DNA of 64,000 nt, taken from NCBI RefSeq assembly GCF_000187245.1, contig NC_027863.1, positions 1,229,629 through 1,293,628 of the forward strand, written 5' to 3'. Below the pieces are notes generated by a model. The model searched no databases and was not told the DNA's origin. It was given only the letters and a program-made list of their open reading frames with translations. Source of the DNA: Ogataea parapolymorpha DL-1 (taxonomy: Eukaryota > Ascomycota > Pichiomycetes > Pichiales > Pichiaceae). Of the stretch, positions 9,329 through 19,138 are shown one piece after another. The position numbers were made by a program, and so were the translations under genes. How positions within the stretch are numbered: position 1 is the first letter of the stretch; the number at the start of each line of letters is the position of its first letter.

Positions 9329-10333
9329 CTATATGGTTTCGTCTTCATCGCCCGTGGTCGTTTGACGAGTTGTTTTCTTGCGCGGCCACAGGCTAGGCAG
9401 TTTGATAAATTGGAAGCGGGGCTCGATGCATCTCTCTATGAACCAATTTCTCAAGGTGTTTTCGATAATAGAACTAATGCGAGGAATGTTTTCTAGCTTT
9501 GTACGGGAGCCGATCAGCGACTTGATATCGAACTCGAGTCGGAAATCTGGGCTGAACGAGAACATGAGTCCAACAGAGTTGTCTGTAGCGTCAGACTCCT
9601 CGGCGCTGCTGATTAAGGAGACCGTGAGACAGCCAGAAAATCTGACAATAGAGACCGACAGCTTGACCGGAAGCGACGCTGCTAGCGGTTTCGGCTGGTT
9701 GATCAAGAGTTTGGTTTCGACTCCTAACGTAAGCGTGTCTGCCACATCGACATCGATTTTTGCTTCTAGTCGTCCGTCTGTATTCTTGATTCGACAATTG
9801 CTGAAGATCGGGAAATCGTTGCCTATACTTATTTCTGTAATCACGATTTTGTCCAGAAAATCTGGTATGATTGAGGACCCGAATACTTCGTTCAGCGAGC
9901 GATGGATATTGTTGTTGTTGAGGGCCTCGTTCCTAAACTGCGATATGAGTTGGGCGACCAACACATTGAACCAGTCCAGGGATTCGGGCTGGTGGCTGCG
10001 CACGTCGTAGTATGTTTTTTCCAGAATTGTGTCTATTGTAGAGTCCTCATTTTCCTGGGCCGCATTTGGTGCGTTCAGCACAGGAACATTCACTTTCTTC
10101 GAGTTGCCCGGTACTGTGGGCGCGCTTTCACTGAAAATGAAGAACCTGATGAACATGACGAATAGTACGATCACAGAAAGCTGGCCCAAAATAAGACCCT
10201 GCGTAAATGTCCATGTCGATTGCGGCGTGGCAATCAGACGGTGCTCGGGTGGCCACGATACTATTTGCTCCGCAATTTTCTGCGACAGCTCTTTGATAGA
10301 TTGATCTGAATAATCGGGGGATTCGATGCTCAT
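9329..10333 (-). CDS. MMM1: ERMES complex subunit, maintenance of mitochondrial morphology protein 1
   Basis: ER-anchored component of the ER-mitochondria encounter structure that transfers lipids between the two organelles. It is 334 aa. A short luminal N-terminus is followed by one membrane segment (about residues 45-68, TQGLILGQLSVIVLFVMF), a linker, then the SMP lipid-binding domain (about 108-312, starting at SLDWFNVLVAQLISQFR). The motif order and the IERCIEPRFQFIKLPSLWP end fit Mmm1 rather than Mdm12 or Mdm34. The tail is Thr and Asp/Glu rich. It is convergent with IKI1, with 2 bp between the stops. Confidence 0.92.
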   Translation of the reverse strand: MSIESPDYSDQSIKELSQKIAEQIVSWPPEHRLIATPQSTWTFTQGLILGQLSVIVLFVMFIRFFIFSESAPTVPGNSKKVNVPVLNAPNAAQENEDSTIDTILEKTYYDVRSHQPESLDWFNVLVAQLISQFRNEALNNNNIHRSLNEVFGSSIIPDFLDKIVITEISIGNDFPIFSNCRIKNTDGRLEAKIDVDVADTLTLGVETKLLINQPKPLAASLPVKLSVSIVRFSGCLTVSLISSAEESDATDNSVGLMFSFSPDFRLEFDIKSLIGSRTKLENIPRISSIIENTLRNWFIERCIEPRFQFIKLPSLWPRKKTTRQTTTGDEDETI

Positions 10334-10376
10334 TTAATAAATATACATTATTTTTTTCGTGCACTGAATATTTAAT

Positions 10377-12482
10377 TTATTTTAGTAGTCTGAAAAGGAA
10401 GTTGACAAAAACTGACAACGCCAGAGCTGAGCAAACCAGCACAGGGCCGAACTTATCATCGTAGCGCACAGCACGCTTGTTTCTGATATTCACGACGCGG
10501 AAAATGTAGACATATGTGGAGTAGACAATTGTTAGGATGGCAGTGAAGTAAAAACAGGTGGAGGTGATCAACGAGACCAGATCGCCGTAATTCAGAAGGG
10601 TATGGGCAGTCGCACCAAAAATAAGGGCAATCGAGAGCCATGAGAGGTAAGTTCGTTCCGTGGCAAAGTAAACTTTAGGTTCCACCCGCACCACAACAGA
10701 GATCTTCTTCCCTGGTGGAGCAGTGAACTTTGCATCAAAAACAGTTCCCTCCGGCACCTTGTTGAAGGAATGGTCTGGTTTGGTGATTTCCTTGTACCAG
10801 GAGACCAACCTGCGTATTAGGGTATTATTTTCAGGGTCCGAGGTCTCCTCAATTCTATTATTGTTTTCGTTGAAAGAGACAGATCCGTAGTGAGGAGCAG
10901 CAGAGCCCGAACTTAAGCTGGAGCCGGCCAGCTCCTCCTCATCAAGCTCTCCATGGCCAGATTCTGTATGGCGTTGTCTCACAATACCATAGTTCTCATC
11001 CTTCTTTGGTTTTTTAATGTCGACGTCCATCTGAGGCAGCCAAAACGGAATCAAGTCAACTCTGTCAGAAAGCAAGGTGGCACAGCCGTGAATAAACTTG
11101 GAGAATTTGGGAACAGCTTCCACCAGATGTGAAGACACCATTTCTTTCACCCATTGTGGGGGCTCCTGGCCCATTTGGGTTTGGAGTTTGACTTCCAAAA
11201 CGGCATACGGAAATCTCTCGACATCTTTAGGAGGCAGGTTAGCAAACGGATAGTTCACTCCAATATCCATTCTTCTCCAATTTCCGTGGGTTCGGTCGAT
11301 GCCGTCAAAGTTGTCTTCTCTGACCATTGTGAGCTCCGTATCCAGAGAGATTCTGACTCTTGCATCTCCAGGGAGCTGGAACGCTGTTCTGTTGTAGAAA
11401 GACCTCATGACCGGTCTCAGCTTGTCCTTGATGACTCTATACTGCACTTCCTGAGCAAGTCTTTCGAGGCTCTCAATTTCTTGCACGCTTTTCTTACCAT
11501 CCTTGCGCATTTTCTCAAATGCCTGCTTGACAGTGTACTGTCCCTTCATGAACTCATTCACGTTTTTCTCCTTGAGGGGGAATCTGGCCTTGACACTCTT
11601 CTCCCCTGTCCAGTCCTCTCTGTGGGTTTTTCTTTCAACAAAAACAGTCTCTGCACCCATTCCTCCGTACCATCTAATTCTGATGGCCTCTGCTCCCTCA
11701 GTCTTAAGCAACCGTCCATAATAGAGGTCCATGTCCTTGTTGTCGTAGTAGATCGAAGTTATTGCCGAGTCTTCGGGCTCAAACTCCTTATTCGAGTTGA
11801 ACACGAGTACAGGAAGGTGTTTCAGAATAATAAGTTTCAGCTCGGTGATGTTATCAGGATGCACCCAATACTTTGTCGTTTGACGGACAAAGTTCTGCAT
11901 AGAACCTCCGGCCGCAGAGTCGCCCTTTACAGGGTTTCCTCTTGTTCTGACGAGGTCATAGAGCTTGGAAAGGTTCACAATCAGAGAGTCGTAATTGTCC
12001 TTGTAAAATGCCTTGGCGTTCAGCCGGGCCTGGAAAATAGGCTTGAGGATGAACTTGGTCAGCTTGTCATGCTTTTTGAGGATCTTCTGGAAGCCAATAT
12101 AATTGAGCCTTGTGAACTTGTTGAGGTCGTGCACATCGGCAATGATATCGCTGAGCTCTTCTTCGAGATCCTGGAAGTCTTGCTCGTAGAATTCTGCCTC
12201 TTCTTCAGTGGCATTTCTGGAGTTTTCGACCGTGTCATTCACCAACTTCTCCACCTCTTTCATACGACGAAGGATTTCTTTGTGCTTTAAGACCACGAAG
12301 TTGTACACTTTGTCGAGCTCTCCTTCCATCTTGTTGAGAAAGTCCTCCTCGAGGGAGTCCGACCACTTGTTGCCATTCTTACTGAGCCCCCTGCCAATGG
12401 CATATTTCAGCTCATCGTACTGAATGTAGTAGTAGGCATACTCCTTGATGAGCGAGGACTTGAGCGTCTCTCCAAACTTCAT
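10377..12482 (-). CDS. VTC4: Vacuolar transporter chaperone Vtc4, polyphosphate polymerase
   Basis: Catalytic subunit of the VTC complex, which makes polyphosphate from ATP at the vacuole membrane and passes it to the lumen. It is 701 aa from ATG 12482; the frame extends upstream only to a GTG, and [11 protein letters not shown] is the conserved SPX start. The SPX domain is at about 1-160, the polymerase tunnel domain at about 190-480 with [18 protein letters not shown] and VLEVKLQ carrying the basic and acidic catalytic residues, and a three-helix DUF202 membrane domain at about 605-700. Its length and intact catalytic residues point to Vtc4 rather than Vtc2/3. A perfect Pho4-type site lies 45 bp upstream. 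Confidence 0.95.
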   Translation of the reverse strand: MKFGETLKSSLIKEYAYYYIQYDELKYAIGRGLSKNGNKWSDSLEEDFLNKMEGELDKVYNFVVLKHKEILRRMKEVEKLVNDTVENSRNATEEEAEFYEQDFQDLEEELSDIIADVHDLNKFTRLNYIGFQKILKKHDKLTKFILKPIFQARLNAKAFYKDNYDSLIVNLSKLYDLVRTRGNPVKGDSAAGGSMQNFVRQTTKYWVHPDNITELKLIILKHLPVLVFNSNKEFEPEDSAITSIYYDNKDMDLYYGRLLKTEGAEAIRIRWYGGMGAETVFVERKTHREDWTGEKSVKARFPLKEKNVNEFMKGQYTVKQAFEKMRKDGKKSVQEIESLERLAQEVQYRVIKDKLRPVMRSFYNRTAFQLPGDARVRISLDTELTMVREDNFDGIDRTHGNWRRMDIGVNYPFANLPPKDVERFPYAVLEVKLQTQMGQEPPQWVKEMVSSHLVEAVPKFSKFIHGCATLLSDRVDLIPFWLPQMDVDIKKPKKDENYGIVRQRHTESGHGELDEEELAGSSLSSGSAAPHYGSVSFNENNNRIEETSDPENNTLIRRLVSWYKEITKPDHSFNKVPEGTVFDAKFTAPPGKKISVVVRVEPKVYFATERTYLSWLSIALIFGATAHTLLNYGDLVSLITSTCFYFTAILTIVYSTYVYIFRVVNIRNKRAVRYDDKFGPVLVCSALALSVFVNFLFRLLK

Positions 12483-12810
12483 GATGCCAAAAAGCGAGCA
12501 GCTCACAAAAATTAACTACTGACCCGCACGTGCGTGCACAGCCTCGAGATATTATTTTATATTTAGGGCAAGCTTCCAGCATGCGACCTTACACCGTGTA
12601 GAGTATATGCTTTGGAGGCTTGACAATATTCAGGAAATACGCCCGCACAGGTACATGAGGGCTGTTGGGCTATGACTAAGCAGCACATTTTAGAAAACGC
12701 GCCAGCGGAACGATTGCTAGGACCAATATCCATCTAGCTTTATTATCTGCTATACTCTCTAATTTGTATCCCTGTTGAGATAAATATTTTGTTTTTTTAG
12801 ATTCTCCACG
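12483..12810. promoter_or_regulatory. Divergent promoter region VTC4 / GT71 gene
   Basis: A 328-bp stretch without a gene between two divergent ATGs. It holds the Pho4-type site near VTC4 and a T-rich tract (TTTTGTTTTTTTAG) just before the mannosyltransferase ATG. I see no tRNA, repeat or small ORF in it. Confidence 0.6.
12527..12532. promoter_or_regulatory. Pho4-type E-box upstream of VTC4
   Basis: The hexamer CACGTG lies in a longer palindrome CGCACGTGCG, so it reads CACGTGCG on both strands and fits the high-affinity Pho4 consensus CACGTGSG. It is 45 bp upstream of the VTC4 ATG. VTC genes belong to the phosphate-starvation regulon in S. cerevisiae, so phosphate control is the likely meaning. 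The distance to the ATG is short. Confidence 0.6.
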
Positions 12811-15573
12811 ATGGCGGACCAGAGACGGAAATTGATGCGCCTCAAACGGTTCGTCAAAAGCAACCGCAGACTGCTGTTACTGATCATGACGCTATTTACT
12901 ATCAACCTTCTTTATAACCTACGTGCCTCAAACTCCATTGAGTTTGATCTCGGAGACGAGTACGCTGGCACCTTCAAGGAGAAATATCTCAGAACAATCA
13001 AGTCTAGGGACCAGCTATACACGGATGAATTTTACCAAAAACTCACCGTCATGGGCCAAATCGATGATCTGGTGAACGAACCTGTCGAACGCGTGTCCTT
13101 TAATGAGACATTAAATCCGATGGACGTTCTGAAGGAAAAATACCCAAACGGTAATGACTACACCAGCCTCGATACAGCTCAGCAGGCAAATGTGTACCTG
13201 AACGATGTGCTCCCGAAAACAGGCTTTAAATTCAGACCTATCCAAGAGACCATCTACCGAGATATCTACAATCCCAAAAATTATCTGGAGTCCAGGCTGT
13301 CGAAATGGGTGGCTTTGAAGGACATTCTTTCGCCCGAGGAAATGAGCGAACTGGGTCTTACAGATGAACTGTTCAAGTCAAACTTGCTAAGGATAAAGGA
13401 TCTCAAGCTCAAGATCAACGAGAACTCCTCGAGAGAGATCCTCAATACCCTGAACCATATGAGAATAGTCAATAAACTGTTCTTTCAAAATCCAGCTCCT
13501 CTTGAAACCTCCGAAATGAACGACCTTTGTCGTGAAGCAACAAAGGTGGTGTATCCATGGCTTTCCGGATACCATCCCACCTTCACAAAGTACAACAAAC
13601 GTATGGATGAAGTTAATGCCGATGTTTTCGGGGAAGATGATTCTACCTGCTTGCTGAAAAAAATTCAAACGAAACTATCCGGACGGGGAATTGTCATCAC
13701 AGCTTCAGACGGCCAGGTGCCAGAGTTGAGCGGATTGCTTGCCCTTCTCAGGGTTTCTGGAAACAAGCTTCCAATCGAAATTTTTCACAACAACGATCTC
13801 AGTTTGACGTCCATCAAGAAATTGATCGAAGTCGCGACAGACCCAATCATGAAACTGCCAAAGGGCACCAAATTTGCCAAGCAGCCAACTCAAGATCTTA
13901 CCTTTGTAGATGTTTCCAAAACTGTCATTTTCCGCTACAAGCACTTCTTCCAGAGGTGGTACATGAAGCTGCTGGCCTGCTTGTTCAGCTCCTTTGAGGA
14001 GATCATTGTTTTGGACACAGATACCGTTCCACTACTTGGCATTGAAGAATATCTGCAATTGCCTGCTTACAGAGACACACATTCACTGTTTTTCAGGGAC
14101 AGAGAAGCAAACTCGTTCCTTTACGAGGGAATCATGAAATTCTTCATTGAGTTTTTGAACAGTGACGTAGAGCGTGATTATCTCCAGTTGAAGGTGCCTT
14201 CAGATGAGACTTTACACAATAGATTCTTTGGAGAGAAGGCAAGACACTACATGGAGGCTGGCCTATTTGCTCTCAACAAGAAAGAAAAGTTTGATGGTCT
14301 GTTAATGGCTGTATCGATGCCATTCTTTAAGCTGATCTCCAACTCAGTGCATGGAGAAAAGGAATTCATCTGGCTCGGTCAAGAATTTATGGGCAGGACC
14401 TATAGATTCAATTCGCATCCAGCTGTCGCTGTGGGCACGTTGACCGACAAAAAGCATCGGCTGGTGGCAAATGAGCTGTGCTCAACCCATCCAGGACATA
14501 TATCTGACGACGCCAAGAGTTTGCTGTGGTTCAATTCAGGATTCTTGACATGTAAACGTCCAGATTCGTATTTTAAAGACATCAACTACGAAAGGAATGA
14601 AGGGAAGGACTTGTTGCAACTGAAGAAAGAGTACATTTCTCCATTGCATATCACGAGCGCCCTCATTCCTCCTCCAGCAGAATACAATCTTGATTCTGGA
14701 GATGGGGAGCCAACACGTGGTTGGGTAATGACGTCCCAGTGTGAGAACTATCTTTGGTGTGCTTACGATGTTATTGGTGGAGGTAAAAACGAAAAGATCC
14801 CCAAAGGGCAGGTTATTTCCTTCAGTGCCCAAGACACCGAAAAATGGGACAACCTCGGAGAAATTTGGGTGACTTACTTCAAACTTGCCAGTAAAGGCAC
14901 AAAGACTGACTTGGGCTACGTTGAAGACGATGCGTTTGATGAGTTGGGCTTAGACAAGATGCCATTTGGAGAGGAAGAAGACACTGGAAATTCATACCAG
15001 AGAGGTGGATTTGCCTCATCCAGTGGCTCTTTTGGAGGAGCTACGAAAGCAGGCAAAAAGGGAGGTGGTGCTCCAGAGAAGGGTTCGGGCATGAAAATCA
15101 AAAAGCCAGTTAAAGGACAGAAGTCCAATGACGCTTCAGATTATGAGGAGTACAATGACCCTAGAAAAACGGCTACTGCTGCAAGCTCAAAGAAAAAAAC
15201 GGGCAGTTCCAGCAAGACTACATTGAACGATGACGATGCGGATTATTTTGAAAGTGATGGCTCCGAAATGAGCAAAGGTTATAAAGAAACCGATGACTTC
15301 GATTCAGTGGTGATCGATGACGAGTTATCTCGGGAGGCGGCTGAAAAGTCCAGCTCATTGTATAAGGCTGGAAAGAACATAAATGAGTTTTTCAACGCGT
15401 TTGGGTTTGGGTCACGAAACAAAATTGACTCTTCAAAATTATCCTCCTATGCTGACGATTCGGAGATAGACCTGGAATCTTATGCCGCTCAGAAAGAGGG
15501 ATCGAACTCAGAAAAGGATGTTTTCAGCGAAGAACTTCTGAAGGAGCTGCAGGCTGAGAGTGCTCAAAATTAA
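12811..15573 (+). CDS. Mnn1-family (GT71) alpha-1,3-mannosyltransferase-like protein with long C-terminal extension
   Basis: Type II Golgi glycosyltransferase. A short basic cytoplasmic end (KSNRR) is followed by a signal anchor at about residues 19-38. The GT71 domain at about 230-640 contains the family core WYMKLLACLFSSFEEIIVLD with the metal-binding DTD (in VLDTDTVPL), then SLFFRDRE and a GLFALNK segment. In S. cerevisiae the family (Mnn1, Mnt2, Mnt3) adds terminal alpha-1,3-mannose to N- or O-glycans. At 920 aa it is longer than Mnn1 (762). The extra part is a roughly 200-residue Ser/Lys/Asp-rich tail (about 720-920) without recognisable domains. Acceptor and linkage cannot be told from sequence. 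Confidence 0.85.
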   Translation: MADQRRKLMRLKRFVKSNRRLLLLIMTLFTINLLYNLRASNSIEFDLGDEYAGTFKEKYLRTIKSRDQLYTDEFYQKLTVMGQIDDLVNEPVERVSFNETLNPMDVLKEKYPNGNDYTSLDTAQQANVYLNDVLPKTGFKFRPIQETIYRDIYNPKNYLESRLSKWVALKDILSPEEMSELGLTDELFKSNLLRIKDLKLKINENSSREILNTLNHMRIVNKLFFQNPAPLETSEMNDLCREATKVVYPWLSGYHPTFTKYNKRMDEVNADVFGEDDSTCLLKKIQTKLSGRGIVITASDGQVPELSGLLALLRVSGNKLPIEIFHNNDLSLTSIKKLIEVATDPIMKLPKGTKFAKQPTQDLTFVDVSKTVIFRYKHFFQRWYMKLLACLFSSFEEIIVLDTDTVPLLGIEEYLQLPAYRDTHSLFFRDREANSFLYEGIMKFFIEFLNSDVERDYLQLKVPSDETLHNRFFGEKARHYMEAGLFALNKKEKFDGLLMAVSMPFFKLISNSVHGEKEFIWLGQEFMGRTYRFNSHPAVAVGTLTDKKHRLVANELCSTHPGHISDDAKSLLWFNSGFLTCKRPDSYFKDINYERNEGKDLLQLKKEYISPLHITSALIPPPAEYNLDSGDGEPTRGWVMTSQCENYLWCAYDVIGGGKNEKIPKGQVISFSAQDTEKWDNLGEIWVTYFKLASKGTKTDLGYVEDDAFDELGLDKMPFGEEEDTGNSYQRGGFASSSGSFGGATKAGKKGGGAPEKGSGMKIKKPVKGQKSNDASDYEEYNDPRKTATAASSKKKTGSSSKTTLNDDDADYFESDGSEMSKGYKETDDFDSVVIDDELSREAAEKSSSLYKAGKNINEFFNAFGFGSRNKIDSSKLSSYADDSEIDLESYAAQKEGSNSEKDVFSEELLKELQAESAQN

Positions 15574-15592
15574 GAATATAGTTATCATGAAT

Positions 15593-16297
15593 TTAGTCGA
15601 TTTTCCATAGCTCCAATCCGAGGATTTTGAACTTTTCCGTAGTGAGTGGCTCGTTGCCAAATGTCTCGACACTGTCGGTGGCCCCATTTTCCAGATCACC
15701 ATTGATATACAGACCAAACCGCCCGCCTCCGGACCCTATGCTGACAAAGTTGTGGTTCGAGTAGATTATGTAATCGTTCATCGAAGTGTATGGGAATACT
15801 TTCAGTCTCAATTGTTCCCCAGAAGCCTCTAGCGTATGGATGTTTTTTATACTATCGCGCTCTGCCTTCCATAAAAAACAATCCCCGTTTCCATAATACT
15901 GTTTTTTGTCTAGCGGTCTTAGATAATCGTTCAGATACGCCCCAAACAGCCGGTGTTGGGTGTCCATCACAACTAGGAGGTATCCTTTTCTTCGGGCCGT
16001 TGACTCGCCTGGCTGCGGCCGCGTCCTGCTGTAGAAGGTGTTTAATGATGTTCCGTCCTGCTCCAATGAGTACTGGAGAGTCCAAGAATGCGAGATCTGG
16101 AGGATGGGAGGGATATGGAGACGAAGTTCCTCTGCCAGTTCCGTCGGCAAGAGCTTGTGGTGGGTGGTTGATTTGTAACCCTTCAATTGAAGCGGAGTTA
16201 AAGGAGGATCGTCATCTTCCTGAAACGTGCGCGGAGAGTCCATAGCTGGAGGTGTTTTGGGACTGCCGAAAACTGACTTTATCTTAAAGCGAGGCAT
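15593..16297 (-). CDS. OXR1: TLDc-domain protein Oxr1
   Basis: 234-aa protein that is almost entirely a TLDc domain (about residues 50-234), with LPTELAEELRLHIPPILQ at the start, LLVVMDTQHRLFGAYLND and the conserved GSGGGRFGLYINGDLENG stretch before the end ILGLELWKID. In yeast Oxr1 promotes disassembly of the vacuolar V-ATPase and is linked to oxidative stress resistance. The N-terminal 40 residues are Pro rich with TP/SP sites. It is convergent with the GT71 gene (19 bp between stops) and divergent from the CSC1-type channel gene. Confidence 0.9.
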   Translation of the reverse strand: MPRFKIKSVFGSPKTPPAMDSPRTFQEDDDPPLTPLQLKGYKSTTHHKLLPTELAEELRLHIPPILQISHSWTLQYSLEQDGTSLNTFYSRTRPQPGESTARRKGYLLVVMDTQHRLFGAYLNDYLRPLDKKQYYGNGDCFLWKAERDSIKNIHTLEASGEQLRLKVFPYTSMNDYIIYSNHNFVSIGSGGGRFGLYINGDLENGATDSVETFGNEPLTTEKFKILGLELWKID

Positions 16298-16406
16298 AAA
16301 TAATGAAGATTAAGATAAAAAATAAATCTTGTGGCGAACCCGTGGCTGGTGAAACGCTAAATTGGGCCTAGGGATATAATTTATCCCTATTGAGCAACAC
16401 TTAGCA

Positions 16407-18821
16407 ATGGACGCTACCATAGAGAACCCAGAGTTTTTGGATTTCTTAAACACCACCCAATCTGGAGCAGCACATAATTCTGTGGGAATTTCCTTTGAGT
16501 CATTTCTGTCTTCCCTGATCTTTTCTCTTATATATTGTTCCCTTCAAGTGTTGATATTCACCTACCTGAGAACAAGATTTAAGGAATTTTACCAACCGCT
16601 GTGCTACTGTTTGCCAGAAAGCATTCGGACGCCTCCGTTGTCAGATGATCTTTTTGCATGGGCAAAACCAATAGTATACACCCCAATTGGGACTTTCTAC
16701 CGGCTAGGACTCGACTCGTACTATTTTTTGAGATTCATGTATACGCTACTGATATTATTCGTTGGAATGGCCTGCCTCAATATTCCAGTGCTGATTCCAG
16801 TGAATCTTTGTGGCGGAGATGAGCTAACTAAGGGGATTGTTAGAGGGCTAGACAGAATCTCGACTTCCAACATCTCGTCTCGAAACACCAATAAGTATAT
16901 GTTCCATTTCGGCATGGCTATTTTTGTGATCCTATGGTTTCATTATGTGCTCATCTACGAGATGAAAAGCTGCGTCGAGGAGAGACAAAAACATTTGCTG
17001 TTGAGCTCCAAAGTTCAGTATAAACGGGCATCCATGTCGACTGTGCTGCTGGAAAATATCCCACACGAGCTAATGGACGAAGCTGCAATTGAGCACTTCT
17101 TTGCTACTCTCCCTGGAGGAGTCAGAAAAGTATGGCCAATTTTGGACTATCGCAATGTGGAGGCATTGGTTAAAAAGTATGAAAAATACAGAAGTTTGTT
17201 AGAAGAGCTGGAACTCAATATCATCAAAGATAAGACCCAAAACAGAGTCAACTACGCTACCAGAAATTTTTACGAGCCCATTGAAGTATTTGGGTTTGAA
17301 TGTACAGTTCCCGGAATATGCAAGGTTGTGGATCCATACGACCATACAGCAGGACAGATGCTGCTCCTGGGCGAGCTCATTTTAGCCAAACAGCGCGAAC
17401 TCAAGTCCGTAAAACTACAGAGTTCAAAAATCAACAAAGCGTTTGTGCAGTTCAACAAGATCAGCACCGCATATCTTGCACGCCAGCTCTTACTAACAAA
17501 AAATCCCAAAGACATGACGGTCACACTCATGGAAATGACTCCGGATGATATAATCTGGAAGAATATTGTACGCTCGGACCAAACAGCTTCGAATGTGATA
17601 TGGAACGCGGCTATGTTTTTCGTTTCCATTTTGATCATCGTCTGCTGGGTAGTCCCAGTGGCTTTCGTCGGGTCAATCTCGCAACTTCCTTATCTCACTG
17701 CTCTCATTCCAACCATCAGCTGGCTAAATGGTCTTCCAGACTTTTTAACAGCATTCATTGCAGGGATTTTGCCTACAATAGTTCTCACGTTACTGACGTC
17801 TGTTGCCCTGCAAATATTCAAGGTGGTCGGTTGCAAGCGAGGAAAAATAGTGGGCTCTTCATTGGAACTGAGTCTTCAAGGCTGGGTATTTGTGTTCTTA
17901 TTTTTCCACCTCTTCATTGTGATCACCATCTCTTCAGGGTTCATTGTGGTGCTGGAACGGTTTCTTCTCAATCCAAGCGCCATTCCAGCAATGGTGGCCC
18001 AAGACTTCCCCAAGGCCTCCAACTTCTTTTTCTCGTTCTTCATTTTAAAAGGCCTGACCTGTTTCGGAAACAGTCTGCTCCAATTTGGACGGTTTTCGTC
18101 AGACCTGTGCATGGACAAACTGCTCGACAAGACTCCACGAGAAAAGCTTCATCGCCGTATGAACATTCCTCAGGCCAGTTGGGGACTCACATACCCAACT
18201 TACTCCGTGTATGGCTCGATTGGTCTGGTGTACTCTGTGATATCTCCTTTAATTCTTGTGTTCTGCTGCATCAACTTCCTTTTGGACCTGTTGTCGTACA
18301 AGTACTGTCTTCTCTATGTTTACAACTACAAGAACAGTTCGGAGACAGGAGGAAAAATCTATTCAATCGGACTTCGTCAACTGTATGCGGGAATCTACAG
18401 TCTAGAGGTGTTTCTTATCGGATTGTTCTTCATCGTGAAAGACGATAAGGGCGAAAACACGTGCTTCCTGCTTGGTATCATGATGGTTATAGTTTTGGTT
18501 TTGACAATATATGTCCACATTTCTATAAATAGCCAGTATGACAAGTCATTGAATGTTGTTCCGCTGGAATTGTTCGAGGAGCTGGATCAAGAAATAAAGT
18601 TTGAGCATGACATTGACACAGCCTCCATTTTCTGTCATCCTTCGTTACGGTTCGACCCCTGCGAGCAGGTGGTCTGGATCCCCAAAGATCCACACGGACA
18701 CAGCGACAGGGAACGCCAGAAACTGGAACTGCTTGGTCTCAAGGTGTTTGACCAGGGGTGCACCATAAGCAACAAGGGCAGACTGGAAATCCTGATGTCT
18801 CCGCCGGATTATATTTTTTGA
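16407..18821 (+). CDS. CSC1/OSCA-family (DUF221) osmosensitive cation channel-like membrane protein
   Basis: 804-aa polytopic membrane protein. Three N-terminal membrane segments (about residues 28-50, 108-132 and 170-188) flank a cytoplasmic region that starts with the STVLLENIPHELMDE string of the 10TM-putative-phosphate/cytosolic domain. The seven-helix RSN1/DUF221 core follows (about 400-715, IIWKNIVRSDQTASNVIWNA onwards). In yeast the family includes Csc1, Phm7, Rsn1 and Spo75; Csc1 (782 aa) is nearest in length. Csc1 is a hyperosmolarity-gated calcium-permeable channel. Which paralog this is cannot be fixed by reading. The start is the ATG at 16407, 109 bp from the divergent OXR1 start. 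Confidence 0.85.
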   Translation: MDATIENPEFLDFLNTTQSGAAHNSVGISFESFLSSLIFSLIYCSLQVLIFTYLRTRFKEFYQPLCYCLPESIRTPPLSDDLFAWAKPIVYTPIGTFYRLGLDSYYFLRFMYTLLILFVGMACLNIPVLIPVNLCGGDELTKGIVRGLDRISTSNISSRNTNKYMFHFGMAIFVILWFHYVLIYEMKSCVEERQKHLLLSSKVQYKRASMSTVLLENIPHELMDEAAIEHFFATLPGGVRKVWPILDYRNVEALVKKYEKYRSLLEELELNIIKDKTQNRVNYATRNFYEPIEVFGFECTVPGICKVVDPYDHTAGQMLLLGELILAKQRELKSVKLQSSKINKAFVQFNKISTAYLARQLLLTKNPKDMTVTLMEMTPDDIIWKNIVRSDQTASNVIWNAAMFFVSILIIVCWVVPVAFVGSISQLPYLTALIPTISWLNGLPDFLTAFIAGILPTIVLTLLTSVALQIFKVVGCKRGKIVGSSLELSLQGWVFVFLFFHLFIVITISSGFIVVLERFLLNPSAIPAMVAQDFPKASNFFFSFFILKGLTCFGNSLLQFGRFSSDLCMDKLLDKTPREKLHRRMNIPQASWGLTYPTYSVYGSIGLVYSVISPLILVFCCINFLLDLLSYKYCLLYVYNYKNSSETGGKIYSIGLRQLYAGIYSLEVFLIGLFFIVKDDKGENTCFLLGIMMVIVLVLTIYVHISINSQYDKSLNVVPLELFEELDQEIKFEHDIDTASIFCHPSLRFDPCEQVVWIPKDPHGHSDRERQKLELLGLKVFDQGCTISNKGRLEILMSPPDYIF

Positions 18822-19138
18822 TTGACCAGCCACCTGGAAAAATTACCATATTGGGACAATTGTAAACACGGTAGCGTGTTTCAAGTGTTTGGCCATGTGG
18901 TGAACAGGAGCTTAGAATCACTTCTCATACTGACTGCCGCATACTCTGAGTCTCAAGGGCTATTGTGTGCTTTCTCCTGCTTTTTCAGCCATCCTAGGGC
19001 ATTTTGGCGCCAACTCAGAAATGTTCAACAATGTATGTAATTTACCGTTTTTGGAACTTGGCGTTCTCGAGTCCGGATTGTGCAGGTGCTATATATATGA
19101 AGCTTGGGGCGCAATATTTCCAACTCCACCGTGAATCC
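18822..19138. promoter_or_regulatory. Intergenic region before CRH1
   Basis: A 317-bp stretch. It contains a small inverted repeat AAACACG-gtag-CGTGTTT (18864-18881), which may be part of the 3' end of the channel gene or a binding site, and the CRH1 TATA element near its right end. No gene was seen in it. Confidence 0.5.
19090..19098 (+). promoter_or_regulatory. TATA element of CRH1
   Basis: TATATATAT lies 41-49 bp upstream of the proposed CRH1 ATG. It helps decide the start: an in-frame upstream ATG at 19098 would overlap this box and would place non-secretory residues before the signal peptide. Confidence 0.55.

Noticed and set aside
11154..12290. 378-codon open frame antisense to VTC4
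   Set aside because: It lies wholly inside the conserved VTC4 coding sequence and its translation shows no family motif; it is a by-product of codon use on the other strand.
17600..18448. 282-codon open frame inside the CSC1-type gene in another frame
   Set aside because: It overlaps the membrane core of the channel-like gene, has no motif, and has no independent start context.
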